Part shown: piece after piece, positions 30,404-41,785 of the stretch
Position numbering within the stretch: position 1 is the first letter of the stretch
How the letters are laid out: every line of letters starts with the position of its first letter
Source of the DNA: Marinomonas arctica
Lineage (GTDB): Bacteria; Pseudomonadota; Gammaproteobacteria; Pseudomonadales; Marinomonadaceae
Length of the DNA: 64,000 nt
Direction of reading: 5' to 3'
Assembly: GCF_003259225.1 (NCBI RefSeq)
Contig: NZ_QHJF01000002.1
Span: forward strand, 1 to 64,000
The notes under the pieces: generated by a model
What the model was told of the DNA's origin: nothing
Databases searched by the model: none
The model's input: the letters and a program-made list of their open reading frames with translations, nothing else
Translations under genes and position numbers: made by a program

Positions 30404-30561
30404 AAGATTACCGCCTTCGAAGAAGCTGTCGTTTTTGCGATGGTCTGAAAAGGGACAGCCTCAAAGGAGGCACTTGATTTCATTAATGTTTCGCCTAGAG
30501 TAGTCGATACGGTAAAAAGATTCTTTGTCTATGAAACTGGTTCATCATCAACCTTCATTAG

Positions 30562-32767
<2,206 letters not shown>

Positions 32768-32769
32768 CC

Positions 32770-33534
32770 ATGTCAGACAACGCCCCCTTACAAGACACGG
32801 CCTTTTCCACCAATACGTCTTTTCCCACAAACACACCTTATCGAGTGGCGGTGATCCCCGCTCGTGGCGGTTCTCAGCGTATCCCACGGAAAAACATTCG
32901 ATTATTAGATGGTAAGCCGCTAATAGCGTATTCCATTGAAACGGCGATCGCATCAGGCTTGTTTGATCGCATCATTGTATCCACCGATGATGCTGAGATT
33001 GCTGAAGTGGCACGACGTTATGGAGCGGAAACGCCCTTTATGCGTCCCGCCAATTTAGCGGACCACATGACTGGCACTACACCTGTGATGCAGCACGCGC
33101 TGAGCTATCTTATTGAAGAAGGCAGAACACCAGACCAAGCCTGCTTGATCTATGCCACTTGTCCCATGTTAACGCCTGACGATTTACAGCAAGGCTTTGC
33201 ACAGTTGAATCAACGTACGGCGTTTTGCTTTTCCGCCACCACCTTTGCCTTTCCGATTCAACGAGCGCTTCACGTCCAGGAAAACGGCGAATTGGCGCCT
33301 ATGTTTCCTGAGCACATTGGCAAACGCTCGCAAGATTTGGTGGAAGCTATACACGATGCGGGTCAGTTTTATTGGGCAAGTACAAAAGACTGGTTTGATG
33401 AAGTAATATTTGGCCCAAAATCCAAGCCTTTATTGTTACCAAGACATCGAATTCAGGATCTGGATACCGAGGAAGATTGGTTGCGATTAACGCAGATTAT
33501 GCGTCTGAAACAAGCAGAAGATACGAAACGTTAA
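32770..33534 (+). CDS. pseF: Pseudaminic acid cytidylyltransferase
   Basis: 254 residues. Activates pseudaminic acid with CTP to CMP-Pse. The nucleotide-binding start IPARGGSQRIPRKNIR, then SYSIETAIASGLFD, IIVSTDDAEIA and the later IHDAGQFYW are typical of PseF. The first 20 residues are an extra, Thr/Asn-rich segment before VAVIPARGG. Its stop codon and the pseG stop on the other strand share the four bases TTAA (33531-33534). Confidence 0.95.
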   Translation: MSDNAPLQDTAFSTNTSFPTNTPYRVAVIPARGGSQRIPRKNIRLLDGKPLIAYSIETAIASGLFDRIIVSTDDAEIAEVARRYGAETPFMRPANLADHMTGTTPVMQHALSYLIEEGRTPDQACLIYATCPMLTPDDLQQGFAQLNQRTAFCFSATTFAFPIQRALHVQENGELAPMFPEHIGKRSQDLVEAIHDAGQFYWASTKDWFDEVIFGPKSKPLLLPRHRIQDLDTEEDWLRLTQIMRLKQAEDTKR

Positions 33535-34532
33535 AATACACCAAAATACGCACTCACTTTTTTAGCAACTCGCTTCGCACCATTACCGTCGACTATACGA
33601 CGAGCGATTTCACTGGCATTTTCTTGCCATTGAAGGTCCCCCCAGCAACGATTCAGCGCTTCGACCAAATACGCTACTTGTTGCCCACGCAAAGCGTCAG
33701 ACACATGATCAAAGCGAACAGCACGACACCACCCGAGTGGCACATGCTGCTCTAGGGAACGCGTTTGATTATCGGCCACTTGCGCAAAGACCGTCGGCAC
33801 CCCCATGCAGGCTAACTCAAATAATGTCCCACCAGCGGCGGATATGGCCATCTTCGCTTGTTTCATTAAGGGCGTCACGTCGGCTAAACCTTGCTTGTAG
33901 GCAATGGCCTGCTCATTACAAAGGGCGATAACTTGGTCTGCATTTTTGGCATTGGCCCCCAATAAAATCTGGATATCCTCTTTAGGGAAACCCGACCACA
34001 ATAAGCCCTTTAAAATAGGCAAGGTCAGCGCAAGAGGATCGGTTCCACCTAGGGTAATAAGCAGTTTATTGGGTTGGGAAACATGGCTAAGTGAATCGCC
34101 CGCTGAATGGTACGAACGCTGAAATGCGGGCCTGAGCAAAGCGTATTGACTGCCCGTTAATAGCCATTCGATCTGCTCACTGTAGTCTTGCGATAAAGGG
34201 TTGAGAAGCCACTTAGCCGGAAATACGCCCCTGTCATTCATGTCATCTAGGACCAAAAGATTCGGCTGATGCTGATACAAACGTCGAATGTCTGCTGCAC
34301 GGTAGCCATAGTGATCTAGGATGACTAAATCCGCCTGTTCAGCCACGTGCCAAAATTGCGCTTCCGTGTCCACAAAACTGTCTTTTGTTGAACCAAACGC
34401 TTGATAGCGACGATCCATCACAAACTGACATTGCCAACCCAATTCTTCAAATGCAGATACCAAGGCTTGGCAGCGAACTCTATGCCCCATGCCAATCTCG
34501 ACAGAAGCATCGGCTCGTACCAACAATTTCAC
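33531..34532 (-). CDS. pseG: UDP-sugar hydrolase of the pseudaminic acid pathway
   Basis: 333 residues from GTG 34532, whose GTGA overlaps the pseI stop. PseG removes UDP from the diacetamido sugar before PseI acts. VRADASVEIGMGHRVRCQAL carries the GMGH active-site histidine, and LLITLGGTD and AAGGTLFELACMGVP match the GT-B-like fold. Somewhat longer than Campylobacter PseG (274), and the extra C-terminal part shows no PseH acetyltransferase domain. Convergent with pseF. Confidence 0.93.
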   Translation of the reverse strand: MKLLVRADASVEIGMGHRVRCQALVSAFEELGWQCQFVMDRRYQAFGSTKDSFVDTEAQFWHVAEQADLVILDHYGYRAADIRRLYQHQPNLLVLDDMNDRGVFPAKWLLNPLSQDYSEQIEWLLTGSQYALLRPAFQRSYHSAGDSLSHVSQPNKLLITLGGTDPLALTLPILKGLLWSGFPKEDIQILLGANAKNADQVIALCNEQAIAYKQGLADVTPLMKQAKMAISAAGGTLFELACMGVPTVFAQVADNQTRSLEQHVPLGWCRAVRFDHVSDALRGQQVAYLVEALNRCWGDLQWQENASEIARRIVDGNGAKRVAKKVSAYFGVF

Positions 34533-35548
34533 GCCATCATGTCCCAAGCGAGTGGCTGACCTTTTTGCACATCCATAGACAATGTTTTGCCCAACACATC
34601 AGGCCAGTGTTTCGGTGCAAGACCAAATGAGGGGCGAATGATTTTCAGATGTTTTTCAGTGAGTATTGTGCCAGCGGGTAGGTCCGTCGCAACATAGATT
34701 GAACGACGGTATTTTTTTGCTGCTTGCTCTGCGTCTGAGCCACCGTAGGTCACTGTACCAAGTGCGGCTTTCGCGGCACGACACGCTTCCACTAAGGCTG
34801 TCATTTCCTTTGGTTCCATGGAAAACGCCGCATCAACACCACCCGCACTGCGATCCAGTACAAAGTGTTTTTCAATCACAGTGGCCCCCAATGCGGTTGC
34901 CGCCACAGCAGCACCTAAACCTTGAGTATGATCGGATAGTCCCACAGAACAACCTGTCTTAGCGGCTAAATCCGCCATGGTAAGCAAATTTGAGTCTTCT
35001 ATTTTAGCCGGATAAGTGCTGGTGCATTTGAGTAAGGTTAACGGGTTGTCACCAATCGCACGAATGGTGGCGACGGCTTCTTCTATCTCGTCTAACGTGG
35101 CCATACCAGTCGACATAATAATCGGCTTTCCGGTACGAGCAACCGCTTGTATTAAGGGAATGTCTGTCATTTCGAAAGAGGCAATTTTGTATAATGGCAC
35201 ATCTAAACTTTCTAAGAATGCCACAGCACTCAAATCAAACGGAGAACTAAACGCCACTAACCCCAAAGACTCAGCCAACTCAAATAAAGGTTTGTGCCAC
35301 TCCCAAGGCGTGGATGCCTTAGCGTAAAGGTCGTACAAATTGCTACCACGCCAGAGGCTGTCGCTTTCAGACACCATAAATTCCCCATGACGAATATCCA
35401 GCGTCATGGTATCCGGCGTATAGGTTTGCAATTTAATAGCATCGACACCAGCGTCAGCGGCGGCATGAATCATGGCTTTAGCCAATTCAAAGTCTTGATC
35501 ATGATTGCCCGATAGCTCAGCAATAATAAAGGGCATTTTCTCAAACAT
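34529..35548 (-). CDS. pseI: Pseudaminic acid synthase
   Basis: 339 residues from ATG 35548 (MFEKMPFIIAELSGNH). ATG 35536 is an alternative. NeuB-family enzyme that condenses the PseG product with phosphoenolpyruvate. FIIAELSGNHDQDFELA, AIKLQTYTPDTMTL, STGMATLDEIEEA, LLKCTSTYPA, and the C-terminal antifreeze/SAF-type domain (RRSIYVATDLPAGTILTE) are present. Eight bases follow the maf stop. With maf and pseG it forms one operon downstream of the fliS/fliT genes. Confidence 0.95.
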   Translation of the reverse strand: MFEKMPFIIAELSGNHDQDFELAKAMIHAAADAGVDAIKLQTYTPDTMTLDIRHGEFMVSESDSLWRGSNLYDLYAKASTPWEWHKPLFELAESLGLVAFSSPFDLSAVAFLESLDVPLYKIASFEMTDIPLIQAVARTGKPIIMSTGMATLDEIEEAVATIRAIGDNPLTLLKCTSTYPAKIEDSNLLTMADLAAKTGCSVGLSDHTQGLGAAVAATALGATVIEKHFVLDRSAGGVDAAFSMEPKEMTALVEACRAAKAALGTVTYGGSDAEQAAKKYRRSIYVATDLPAGTILTEKHLKIIRPSFGLAPKHWPDVLGKTLSMDVQKGQPLAWDMMA

Positions 35549-35556
35549 AGTGAAAA

Positions 35557-37665
35557 TCAACCATTGTAGTAAGTAATAAGGTGATCGTTACCCTGATCAA
35601 CATATTCAGAAGCCTGCTGAAGCATACTGGGCATCTCTTCTAGAAACTCACACCAAGGCTCAAATAAGTGACGCGCGCGAGCCACGGTTTCGGTTTCATC
35701 TTGATGCTTAAACAAAAACTGCACAATCAAAAAGGCCGAATAAGTAAAAGACCCTATCAATAAATCGTGTATATGACGGTAAACACTGCCTCTTAGAAAA
35801 TAAATTTCTCGATGATAAGACCAAAGTAAATTACAAACATCTTCGCGTGTTTTTATACTTTCATCCCACCCCTGTTGAAGGATTTTACTTATTTTACGAA
35901 AGTCTTCTATTGAGATGAGCTCGTCTGGTGTTTGCTGTAAAACCGCCATTGGTGGCTCTGTGAAAAAAGCAGACTCCAATATATCGATCACTTCTTGATG
36001 ATCAACTTCAGGGTCTGTTATTAACACATCCTCGATCAATAAAGGTGAGACACCTTCAATTTTTGCCACATCAGACAAGTTAAAACTTTCAAAGTTTCGG
36101 CGCTTTTTCAGGGTACGGATAAGAGATTCAAGTTGTACTCTAGAGGTATCCATTATACCTGTTGCGTAAACCGTTCCGCCAAAATTACCTTCTCGCTCAA
36201 CCAACTTTGCTTCTTGAAAGGTTTGAAAGCCAGTTTCTTTACCGTCTTTGTAGTATCCACTGTGTACCGAGTGATGAGTATTTTTATCTTTAAAACCATT
36301 ATCAACGCCAAGAAAATAGACATTGTTAAAACCAAAAAGATGGACATACGACAAGGCTAAATTTGCCACCACAGGGTTGCAATAATTCAGCTGCACATAG
36401 TTTTTATTGTCACCTTGCGCTCGCGCATGAGCTAGAATTAGAGAGGTAACCGCCTCTCCTGGCTTAAGGCCCATGCCTGAACGATCAAAGTAATCAAAAA
36501 ACTCTGGATGCATCACATCAACAGAAAGCCCCCAGATTCCTTTTAGATACGCTTTATCCAAGAATAAAAACTTATCGACTGTCTGCTTCATACGTTCAAT
36601 ATCAACATGTATATCGGGAGTAATCCCCAATTTATTGAGCGTATTGATAGTGGACCCGCAAGAAATTAATAAAACCTGACTGCGAATCTGTTTTAGTAAC
36701 TCAACCCCATGATCAAGAGAAGGACCATTACCTAAAATAAATACAGGGATATTTGTCAGCCATTTTGGCAATATGTCATAACTTTGAAAATGTGCCACTT
36801 TGGTTTTTGGCAGGGATCTTAATCCTTGGGCGATACCAATTAAAGCGTCATCAAAAAAACCCCAGCCCATGACCTGACGAGAATAGTGTTTTTTAAAATA
36901 TTCCAAAGCTTTATCATTTTCAGGGCTCTGGTACCCCATAAAAAGATAGGTTTCTGGTGCTAAAAAGTAACCATTTTCTTGCAATTGTAAAAGATAAGTA
37001 TCAGTAAATTCGTCCGGCTGAATACCTAAGAAGAAATGAATGGTCCGACCATCTCGATTGAATTGCTCTAAAATGTCTTCCCAGTCTATTGCGTACAAAG
37101 AATAATGGAAAAAATCTAAGTCGCTTTCATACAAATAAAGGTGCTTTATTTCCCTGTTGCTCAATAACAATTCAAGTTGATAACCAAACTCTATACCAAA
37201 AACAATAGTAGCCCCCACGAAATTAGGCCACTCACGCTCCTGAGTCATACCATCCGATTGGACTTCCACCTCATCAAGTATTTTATTACTGTAGAAAACA
37301 TGACGGCTTTCATTCTTGAGGGAGCGTTCTAGATTTAGTAGAGTTTTTGCGGGATAAGAAAGTGCATGATCAACCTTCTCTTTTGCTTGGAGTCTAGGAT
37401 TTTTTGAAAATAAAGGCAGGCCAATATCCTCCCTGAAAACATTCATGTCACCGGATTCTTCCATGTAAACATAACGTTTTTTAGGACTATAGCCTTTTAG
37501 CTCTTCATAGATGTGGGGCATTATTTGAGAAAAAGTCGTCATATTCTTTATATAACGATCTGTCAATTCTTGGTCTTTTTCCCTTAGTCTCTCAACCCCC
37601 TCTTTAAACGTAGCAAGAAAAGCTTCCGCATGCTTGATATTGGAACCATCATTTTTATTCTGCAT
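35557..37665 (-). CDS. Motility-associated factor (Maf) glycosyltransferase, DUF115
   Basis: 702 residues. Maf proteins transfer pseudaminic or legionaminic acid to flagellin serine and threonine residues. Family features: IVFGIEFGYQLELLL and HLYLYESDLDFFHYSLYAID in the first half, then PVFILGNGPSLDHGVELL and LISCGSTINTLNKLGITPDI from the DUF115 sialyltransferase-like core. A C-terminal helical region follows. ATG 37665 lies 11 bases inside the previous fliT-like gene. Position between fliS/fliT and pseI fits flagellin glycosylation before export. The exact sugar is inferred from the surrounding pse genes. Confidence 0.92.
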   Translation of the reverse strand: MQNKNDGSNIKHAEAFLATFKEGVERLREKDQELTDRYIKNMTTFSQIMPHIYEELKGYSPKKRYVYMEESGDMNVFREDIGLPLFSKNPRLQAKEKVDHALSYPAKTLLNLERSLKNESRHVFYSNKILDEVEVQSDGMTQEREWPNFVGATIVFGIEFGYQLELLLSNREIKHLYLYESDLDFFHYSLYAIDWEDILEQFNRDGRTIHFFLGIQPDEFTDTYLLQLQENGYFLAPETYLFMGYQSPENDKALEYFKKHYSRQVMGWGFFDDALIGIAQGLRSLPKTKVAHFQSYDILPKWLTNIPVFILGNGPSLDHGVELLKQIRSQVLLISCGSTINTLNKLGITPDIHVDIERMKQTVDKFLFLDKAYLKGIWGLSVDVMHPEFFDYFDRSGMGLKPGEAVTSLILAHARAQGDNKNYVQLNYCNPVVANLALSYVHLFGFNNVYFLGVDNGFKDKNTHHSVHSGYYKDGKETGFQTFQEAKLVEREGNFGGTVYATGIMDTSRVQLESLIRTLKKRRNFESFNLSDVAKIEGVSPLLIEDVLITDPEVDHQEVIDILESAFFTEPPMAVLQQTPDELISIEDFRKISKILQQGWDESIKTREDVCNLLWSYHREIYFLRGSVYRHIHDLLIGSFTYSAFLIVQFLFKHQDETETVARARHLFEPWCEFLEEMPSMLQQASEYVDQGNDHLITYYNG

Positions 37666-37951
37666 GCTTTACGCCTTTATATTTCGTCACACTCTTGCGA
37701 GTTTTTATCGATTGATACAGTTGATCTTGCATTTTTTTGTGGGTGTTTTTAACAATTAAAATCGCAGACTGATGGATTTTAATAAAAGATTTTATTTTTT
37801 CATTCGCTAAAGAATTTTTTTTTTCAAGTTTTATCGAAAAAATGAAATCATTATTTTCTAAACACAAACGCTGAATGTCATCAGAATCGTTTCGTTGTAC
37901 TGCACTCTCTAAATCGTCGGTTAACTTGGTCAGTTGTGCTAGATCAAGCAT
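37655..37951 (-). CDS. FliT-like flagellar chaperone (putative)
   Basis: 98 residues from ATG 37951, overlapping fliS by 8 bases. A longer reading frame to 38029 would run well inside fliS and is not favoured. It is a small, charged, mostly helical protein (LTKLTDDLESAVQRND, FSIKLEKKNSLANEKIKSF). No strong motif was recognised. Its position directly after fliS, where FliT-type FliD chaperones are normally encoded, is the main support. Confidence 0.6.
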   Translation of the reverse strand: MLDLAQLTKLTDDLESAVQRNDSDDIQRLCLENNDFIFSIKLEKKNSLANEKIKSFIKIHQSAILIVKNTHKKMQDQLYQSIKTRKSVTKYKGVKHAE

Positions 37952-38384
37952 TAACAACCCCTGATCTAGCTTGAACACCGTGACTATAAGCTTGTTGTTT
38001 ATCCGCTTCTGATATTTGATCCCAAGCACCTTTAATTTGCAAAATCAGTGCGATTACATGATCAATGACCGCACAATCCTTGGAGACGCTAGCTTCGTTT
38101 ATACGAACTATCATATAATCATACAAACCATCTAGGTTATCAACCAGTTCAGGATTTACATCACGGTCTAATGCATCCCTTAATGCATTAATAATTTCTA
38201 TTGCTCGAGTGAAAGCAGCCGCTTTACCAGCCCAGTCCGCTCGTTCTATACAGCCCTTACCCAACGCTAATCGCTCTAAAGCGCCTTGCATTAGCAATTG
38301 TATGACTCTATGAGGATCTGCCGAGGCTAAATCGGATTTAATAGAGTCCTTTTTATAGGCCTGAATCCCTTTTTTCCCGTACAT
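37944..38384 (-). CDS. fliS: Flagellin export chaperone FliS
   Basis: 146 residues. FliS binds the C-terminus of flagellin and stops early assembly. Diagnostic parts: GIQAYKKDSIKSDLASADPH near the start, VIQLLMQGALERLALG, AAAFTRAIEIINALRDALD and DLYDYM-like DGLYDYMIVRINEASV. Lies 44 bases after fliD and overlaps the fliT-like gene. Confidence 0.95.
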   Translation of the reverse strand: MYGKKGIQAYKKDSIKSDLASADPHRVIQLLMQGALERLALGKGCIERADWAGKAAAFTRAIEIINALRDALDRDVNPELVDNLDGLYDYMIVRINEASVSKDCAVIDHVIALILQIKGAWDQISEADKQQAYSHGVQARSGVVNA

Positions 38385-38428
38385 AAAAACAACCTCAATA
38401 TATTAACAAAAACCGTATCACTTTCGCG

Positions 38429-39784
38429 TTACAACTGATCCAACATGGAATTTAAGTAATTACCTTGCGCATTCATGTTCGCAAGCTGAGAATCTAAGTT
38501 CGTAAATTTGCTACGCAATGACGCTTCGTACTTTTCCATACGAGCCTCATAATCTGAAAGTGACTCTTCTGTACTACTTATCGACTTAGATACAGAATCC
38601 TTTAGCGTATTATTCATTCCTCTAGGGCCTGCATAGCTTTCTAATAAGCCATCAAGTGATTTGGCTAGGCCATTTTTCCCCACAAACAGAGAAGCCACAC
38701 CATCAAAATCAGTTTCAACGGCACGATTGAATTTGTCGCTATTGTAAGCAAGCGTTCCGTTGTCAAGAAGCTCCACACCAACGTCAAAAATGGAAGTAAA
38801 CGCACTGCCTTCACTCGCATGGTTCGACATCAAATCTCCAGCCAATGAAGTGCTTAAGTTTCGAATCATACTGTTACCGTTTAGTACAGCGCCCTTTGCG
38901 GTATTCTGTTTAAAGACAGCAATCAGTTCATTATAAGAGCCAACAAAACCTTGAATAGTTTCTTCCACTTTTTCTTTGTTGTAACTCACTTCCACTTTTT
39001 CAGGTTCTTTTGAGACATCTAAGGCCCTGATTGAAAGACCAGCAACAGCCTCATTAAAATCATTCGACTCGCTACGAACCCTAATGCCATCGACTGTGAT
39101 TATCGCATCTTGTGCTTCACCTCCTGCAGGCACACTTAAACCTGGGAAAAAGCCACCAAGAGCAGCGCTATCCAACGTGAGATTACTACTGTCTATTTTT
39201 AGGGTATTACCAGCACCGGTTTTCGTTGAGGTGATAGTGAAAAACATATGGCCATCACCATCATCTACTAAGTTAGCAGAGATACCAAAGTCTTTTCCTT
39301 CTGAATTAATCTGCTCACGAAGCTTGGATAATGTCGTATTGGGCTTCACTTCCATCTCAAGCTTTTGATCACCTGCAGTCAGTTTAAGCTTACCACCAGA
39401 GGAGGTGACCTTTTCGTCTCGCGAAGAGAACGATGTTATGTCTGATACAAGGCGACTGCCTTTGGCTAATTGATTCACTTGAATGGAGTACGTATCATTG
39501 GAGGCCGTCTGATCGGCTGTAACGACGAAAGACTCTTTTTCATCTTTCTGCTCAACAATGGCATTGCGGCCAGAAAAAAGCGCATCATCGTTTAACGTTT
39601 GCACGAAATTTTTGAAGTTATCTATTGCGGAACCGACTGAACCAAGAGCAGAGAGCTCTGCCTCATACCCAGTCAGTTTATTTTCATACAACTTTACCTT
39701 GGTATCTCTTCTGGCGCTTACCATATCACTTACTAGAGACTCAAGATCTATACCAGATCCAGCACCTAACGAGCCAATAGCCAT
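38429..39784 (-). CDS. fliD: Flagellar filament cap protein FliD
   Basis: 451 residues. FliD caps the growing filament and folds incoming flagellin. The N-terminal GAGSGIDLESLVSDMVSARR and the coiled C-terminal ESLSDYEARMEKYEASLRSK (FTNLDSQLANMN) are typical. The central domain is variable. Part of flaG-fliD-fliS-fliT-maf-pseI-pseG, all on one strand. Confidence 0.95.
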   Translation of the reverse strand: MAIGSLGAGSGIDLESLVSDMVSARRDTKVKLYENKLTGYEAELSALGSVGSAIDNFKNFVQTLNDDALFSGRNAIVEQKDEKESFVVTADQTASNDTYSIQVNQLAKGSRLVSDITSFSSRDEKVTSSGGKLKLTAGDQKLEMEVKPNTTLSKLREQINSEGKDFGISANLVDDGDGHMFFTITSTKTGAGNTLKIDSSNLTLDSAALGGFFPGLSVPAGGEAQDAIITVDGIRVRSESNDFNEAVAGLSIRALDVSKEPEKVEVSYNKEKVEETIQGFVGSYNELIAVFKQNTAKGAVLNGNSMIRNLSTSLAGDLMSNHASEGSAFTSIFDVGVELLDNGTLAYNSDKFNRAVETDFDGVASLFVGKNGLAKSLDGLLESYAGPRGMNNTLKDSVSKSISSTEESLSDYEARMEKYEASLRSKFTNLDSQLANMNAQGNYLNSMLDQL

Positions 39785-39825
39785 ACAAATCTCCTAGTAC
39801 AAATACCTATTATTTACGCAATAAA

Positions 39826-40242
39826 TCACACTTGACTGTTAACCAAGGTACCTTTCACATCGCTTAGCTGACTCATGATAGCATCAATCCTTTCAGACAT
39901 TTTAATAAACTCTTCTGTTGGCATTTGACGAACCACATCACCAGTTGTCTGATCTAACACTTTAACAATATTGTATTTACTGTCTTCTGTCATTTCAAAG
40001 GACAATTGAACATTGAGTTGCGACATTTTTCTGTTAGCGCTTTCAATTTCCTCAGCGGTCACTTTAGGTAACACTTGATTACTAGCATTCTCATTGCCTG
40101 TTTTACTACTATCGGCAGAATGCTGTATTGCTTTAGCGTTCGCTTGACGTAATGCCCTAAATTCTTCGCCAGCACGCTGATCTTGCCTAGTTGCAACGAC
40201 TCCGGTTAATTGCTTTGGGAAGTCACTTGAATTAATAGACAT
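39826..40242 (-). CDS. flaG: FlaG family protein
   Basis: 138 residues. The C-terminal LNVQLSFEMTEDSKYNIVKV, LDQTTGDVVRQMPTEEF and FIKMSERIDAIMS define the FlaG family, which affects filament length in Vibrio and Campylobacter. The N-terminal third is low-complexity and probably disordered. It starts after the terminator of flagellin 1 and precedes fliD, its usual neighbour. Confidence 0.92.
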   Translation of the reverse strand: MSINSSDFPKQLTGVVATRQDQRAGEEFRALRQANAKAIQHSADSSKTGNENASNQVLPKVTAEEIESANRKMSQLNVQLSFEMTEDSKYNIVKVLDQTTGDVVRQMPTEEFIKMSERIDAIMSQLSDVKGTLVNSQV

Positions 40243-40265
40243 ATCACTAGCCCTCTAAATAAGAC

Positions 40266-40293
40266 AAAAACTGGGACTGGGTCCCAGTTTTTT
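40266..40293 (-). terminator. Rho-independent terminator of flagellin 1
   Basis: Stem AAAACTGGGAC / GTCCCAGTTTT on the minus strand with a T-rich tail, 14 bases past the flagellin 1 stop and just ahead of flaG. Downstream genes would depend on read-through or an unseen promoter. Confidence 0.9.
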
Positions 40294-40306
40294 GTCAACA
40301 CTAATC

Positions 40307-41407
40307 TTAACCTAAAAGAGACAATGCTGTTTGCGGGCGCTGGTTCGCTTGAGCCAAGATAGACGAACTTGCTTGTTGAAGAATTTGCGAGCTTGTAAGC
40401 TTAGCCGTTTCTTCAGCAAAATCGGCATCACGTACACGAGAACGTGCAGCGGATACGTTTTCTTGAATATTACTCAAGTTACTGATACTTGAACCTAAAC
40501 GGTTTTGAATTGCACCCAACTCCGCACGCTTAGAACCAACAGCAGAAATCATGTTATCAATAATGGTAATCATGCTCTGCGCGTTTTCTATCGATGTAAC
40601 AGACGGCGCCCCAAAACCTTGAGAAGTATCACCAAAACTACTGGATCTGCTTGCAGGTGGCTGAGGCATGGCTGGAGCGTTAGGATCTACATAGACCTCA
40701 CCACGCGCTTCGGCTTCTTCTCTTGCTTCGATTTCTGGATCTACGTATTCGTCACCATTTGCTTCAGCTTCAGCTCTTGCTTGTGCTTTAGCCGCATCTT
40801 TTTGCACAAAGTAATCATTGTAAGCGGCAACTTCTTCTTGGTATTTGGCTTCTTCAGCGGCGTTAGAAGACAAACCCGCCATAGTGAAACCACCATTGCT
40901 TGCATAATCTTGGTTTTCACCTTTACTCAAATCAAAGCTAATAGTCTGATTTGCATCGGCACCTACTTGGTACACACCATCATACGTACCATCAAGCAAA
41001 GCGCGTCCACCAAACGTGGTGTCAGAAGCGATACGATCGATTTCAGTCGATAGAGCGCTTATCTCTTGTTGAAGCGCTTTACGGTCATCATCAGAGTTCG
41101 ACCCGTTTGCAGATTGGATAGACAAAGTACGCATACGCTGCAACATATTTGTCGTTTCATCCAATGCACCTTCCGCAGTTTGAGCCACAGAAATACCATC
41201 ATTAGCGTTACGAACCGCTTGATTCAAACCATTAACCTGAGACGTCAATCGGTTAGAAACCTGCAAGCCCGCTGCATCATCCGCTGCACTATTAATACGC
41301 AAACCAGAAGACAAACGCTGGAAAGAGGTATCTAAAGTCTTTCCAGAATTCATCAGCTGACGCTGCGCACTTAAGGATGAAGTATTCGTATTTACGTAAA
41401 GAGCCAT
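40307..41407 (-). CDS. Flagellin 1
   Basis: 366 residues from ATG 41407 ([20 protein letters not shown]), which has a full AGGAGG ribosome site. A start at 41527 would add 40 non-flagellin residues and cross the promoter. The D0/D1 ends are conserved ([51 protein letters not shown]). The short central domain contains two copies of a sequence with the pattern AEAxAxGxxYVDP (residues about 211-243), very acidic and Ala-rich. Transcribed from a FliA promoter at 41460-41486. Filament subunit, likely glycosylated by the maf/pse system. Confidence 0.97.
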   Translation of the reverse strand: MALYVNTNTSSLSAQRQLMNSGKTLDTSFQRLSSGLRINSAADDAAGLQVSNRLTSQVNGLNQAVRNANDGISVAQTAEGALDETTNMLQRMRTLSIQSANGSNSDDDRKALQQEISALSTEIDRIASDTTFGGRALLDGTYDGVYQVGADANQTISFDLSKGENQDYASNGGFTMAGLSSNAAEEAKYQEEVAAYNDYFVQKDAAKAQARAEAEANGDEYVDPEIEAREEAEARGEVYVDPNAPAMPQPPASRSSSFGDTSQGFGAPSVTSIENAQSMITIIDNMISAVGSKRAELGAIQNRLGSSISNLSNIQENVSAARSRVRDADFAEETAKLTSSQILQQASSSILAQANQRPQTALSLLG

Positions 41408-41459
41408 ATATAGCCTCCTAGGTTTTATTAAATCCTGCAAAAAAGCAGATCGTATAAGG

Positions 41460-41486
41460 TTTTCGACAAGAAACTGAAAACCTTTA
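41460..41486 (-). promoter_or_regulatory. FliA (sigma-28) promoter of flagellin 1
   Basis: Minus strand TAAAGGTT, 11 bases, GTCGAAAA. Matches the sigma-28 pattern TAAAGTTT-N11-GCCGATAA with few deviations. Sits 53 bases before the flagellin 1 ATG. Confidence 0.88.
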
Positions 41487-41785
41487 GTCAATTTAGGAAT
41501 ATTTTTTCCTATTACAGGAAGAAACATTCCTACAAGACGGCATAAAAATGCCTAATTCATTGTTCTAACTAACTTTTATAACTTATCTATAGCATTGAAA
41601 ATATTTTTAATTACAAAGAAAAATGCTCAAAAACAGCCATTTTCCTTACCATTTTGCTTACAATCGCTTCCTTAATCTGAAAAACATCACACAATAATGA
41701 CGTAGCTATCTACAGACTTTGAACGGCAACATTTCACCATCATTTTGCGGTTTTCTTTTGCCGCTTAGCGCCATTCCATACCGCT

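Noticed and set aside
37951..38029. Longer start for the fliT-like gene
   Set aside because: The extension would lie inside fliS with no ribosome site of its own; ATG 37951 gives the usual small overlap.
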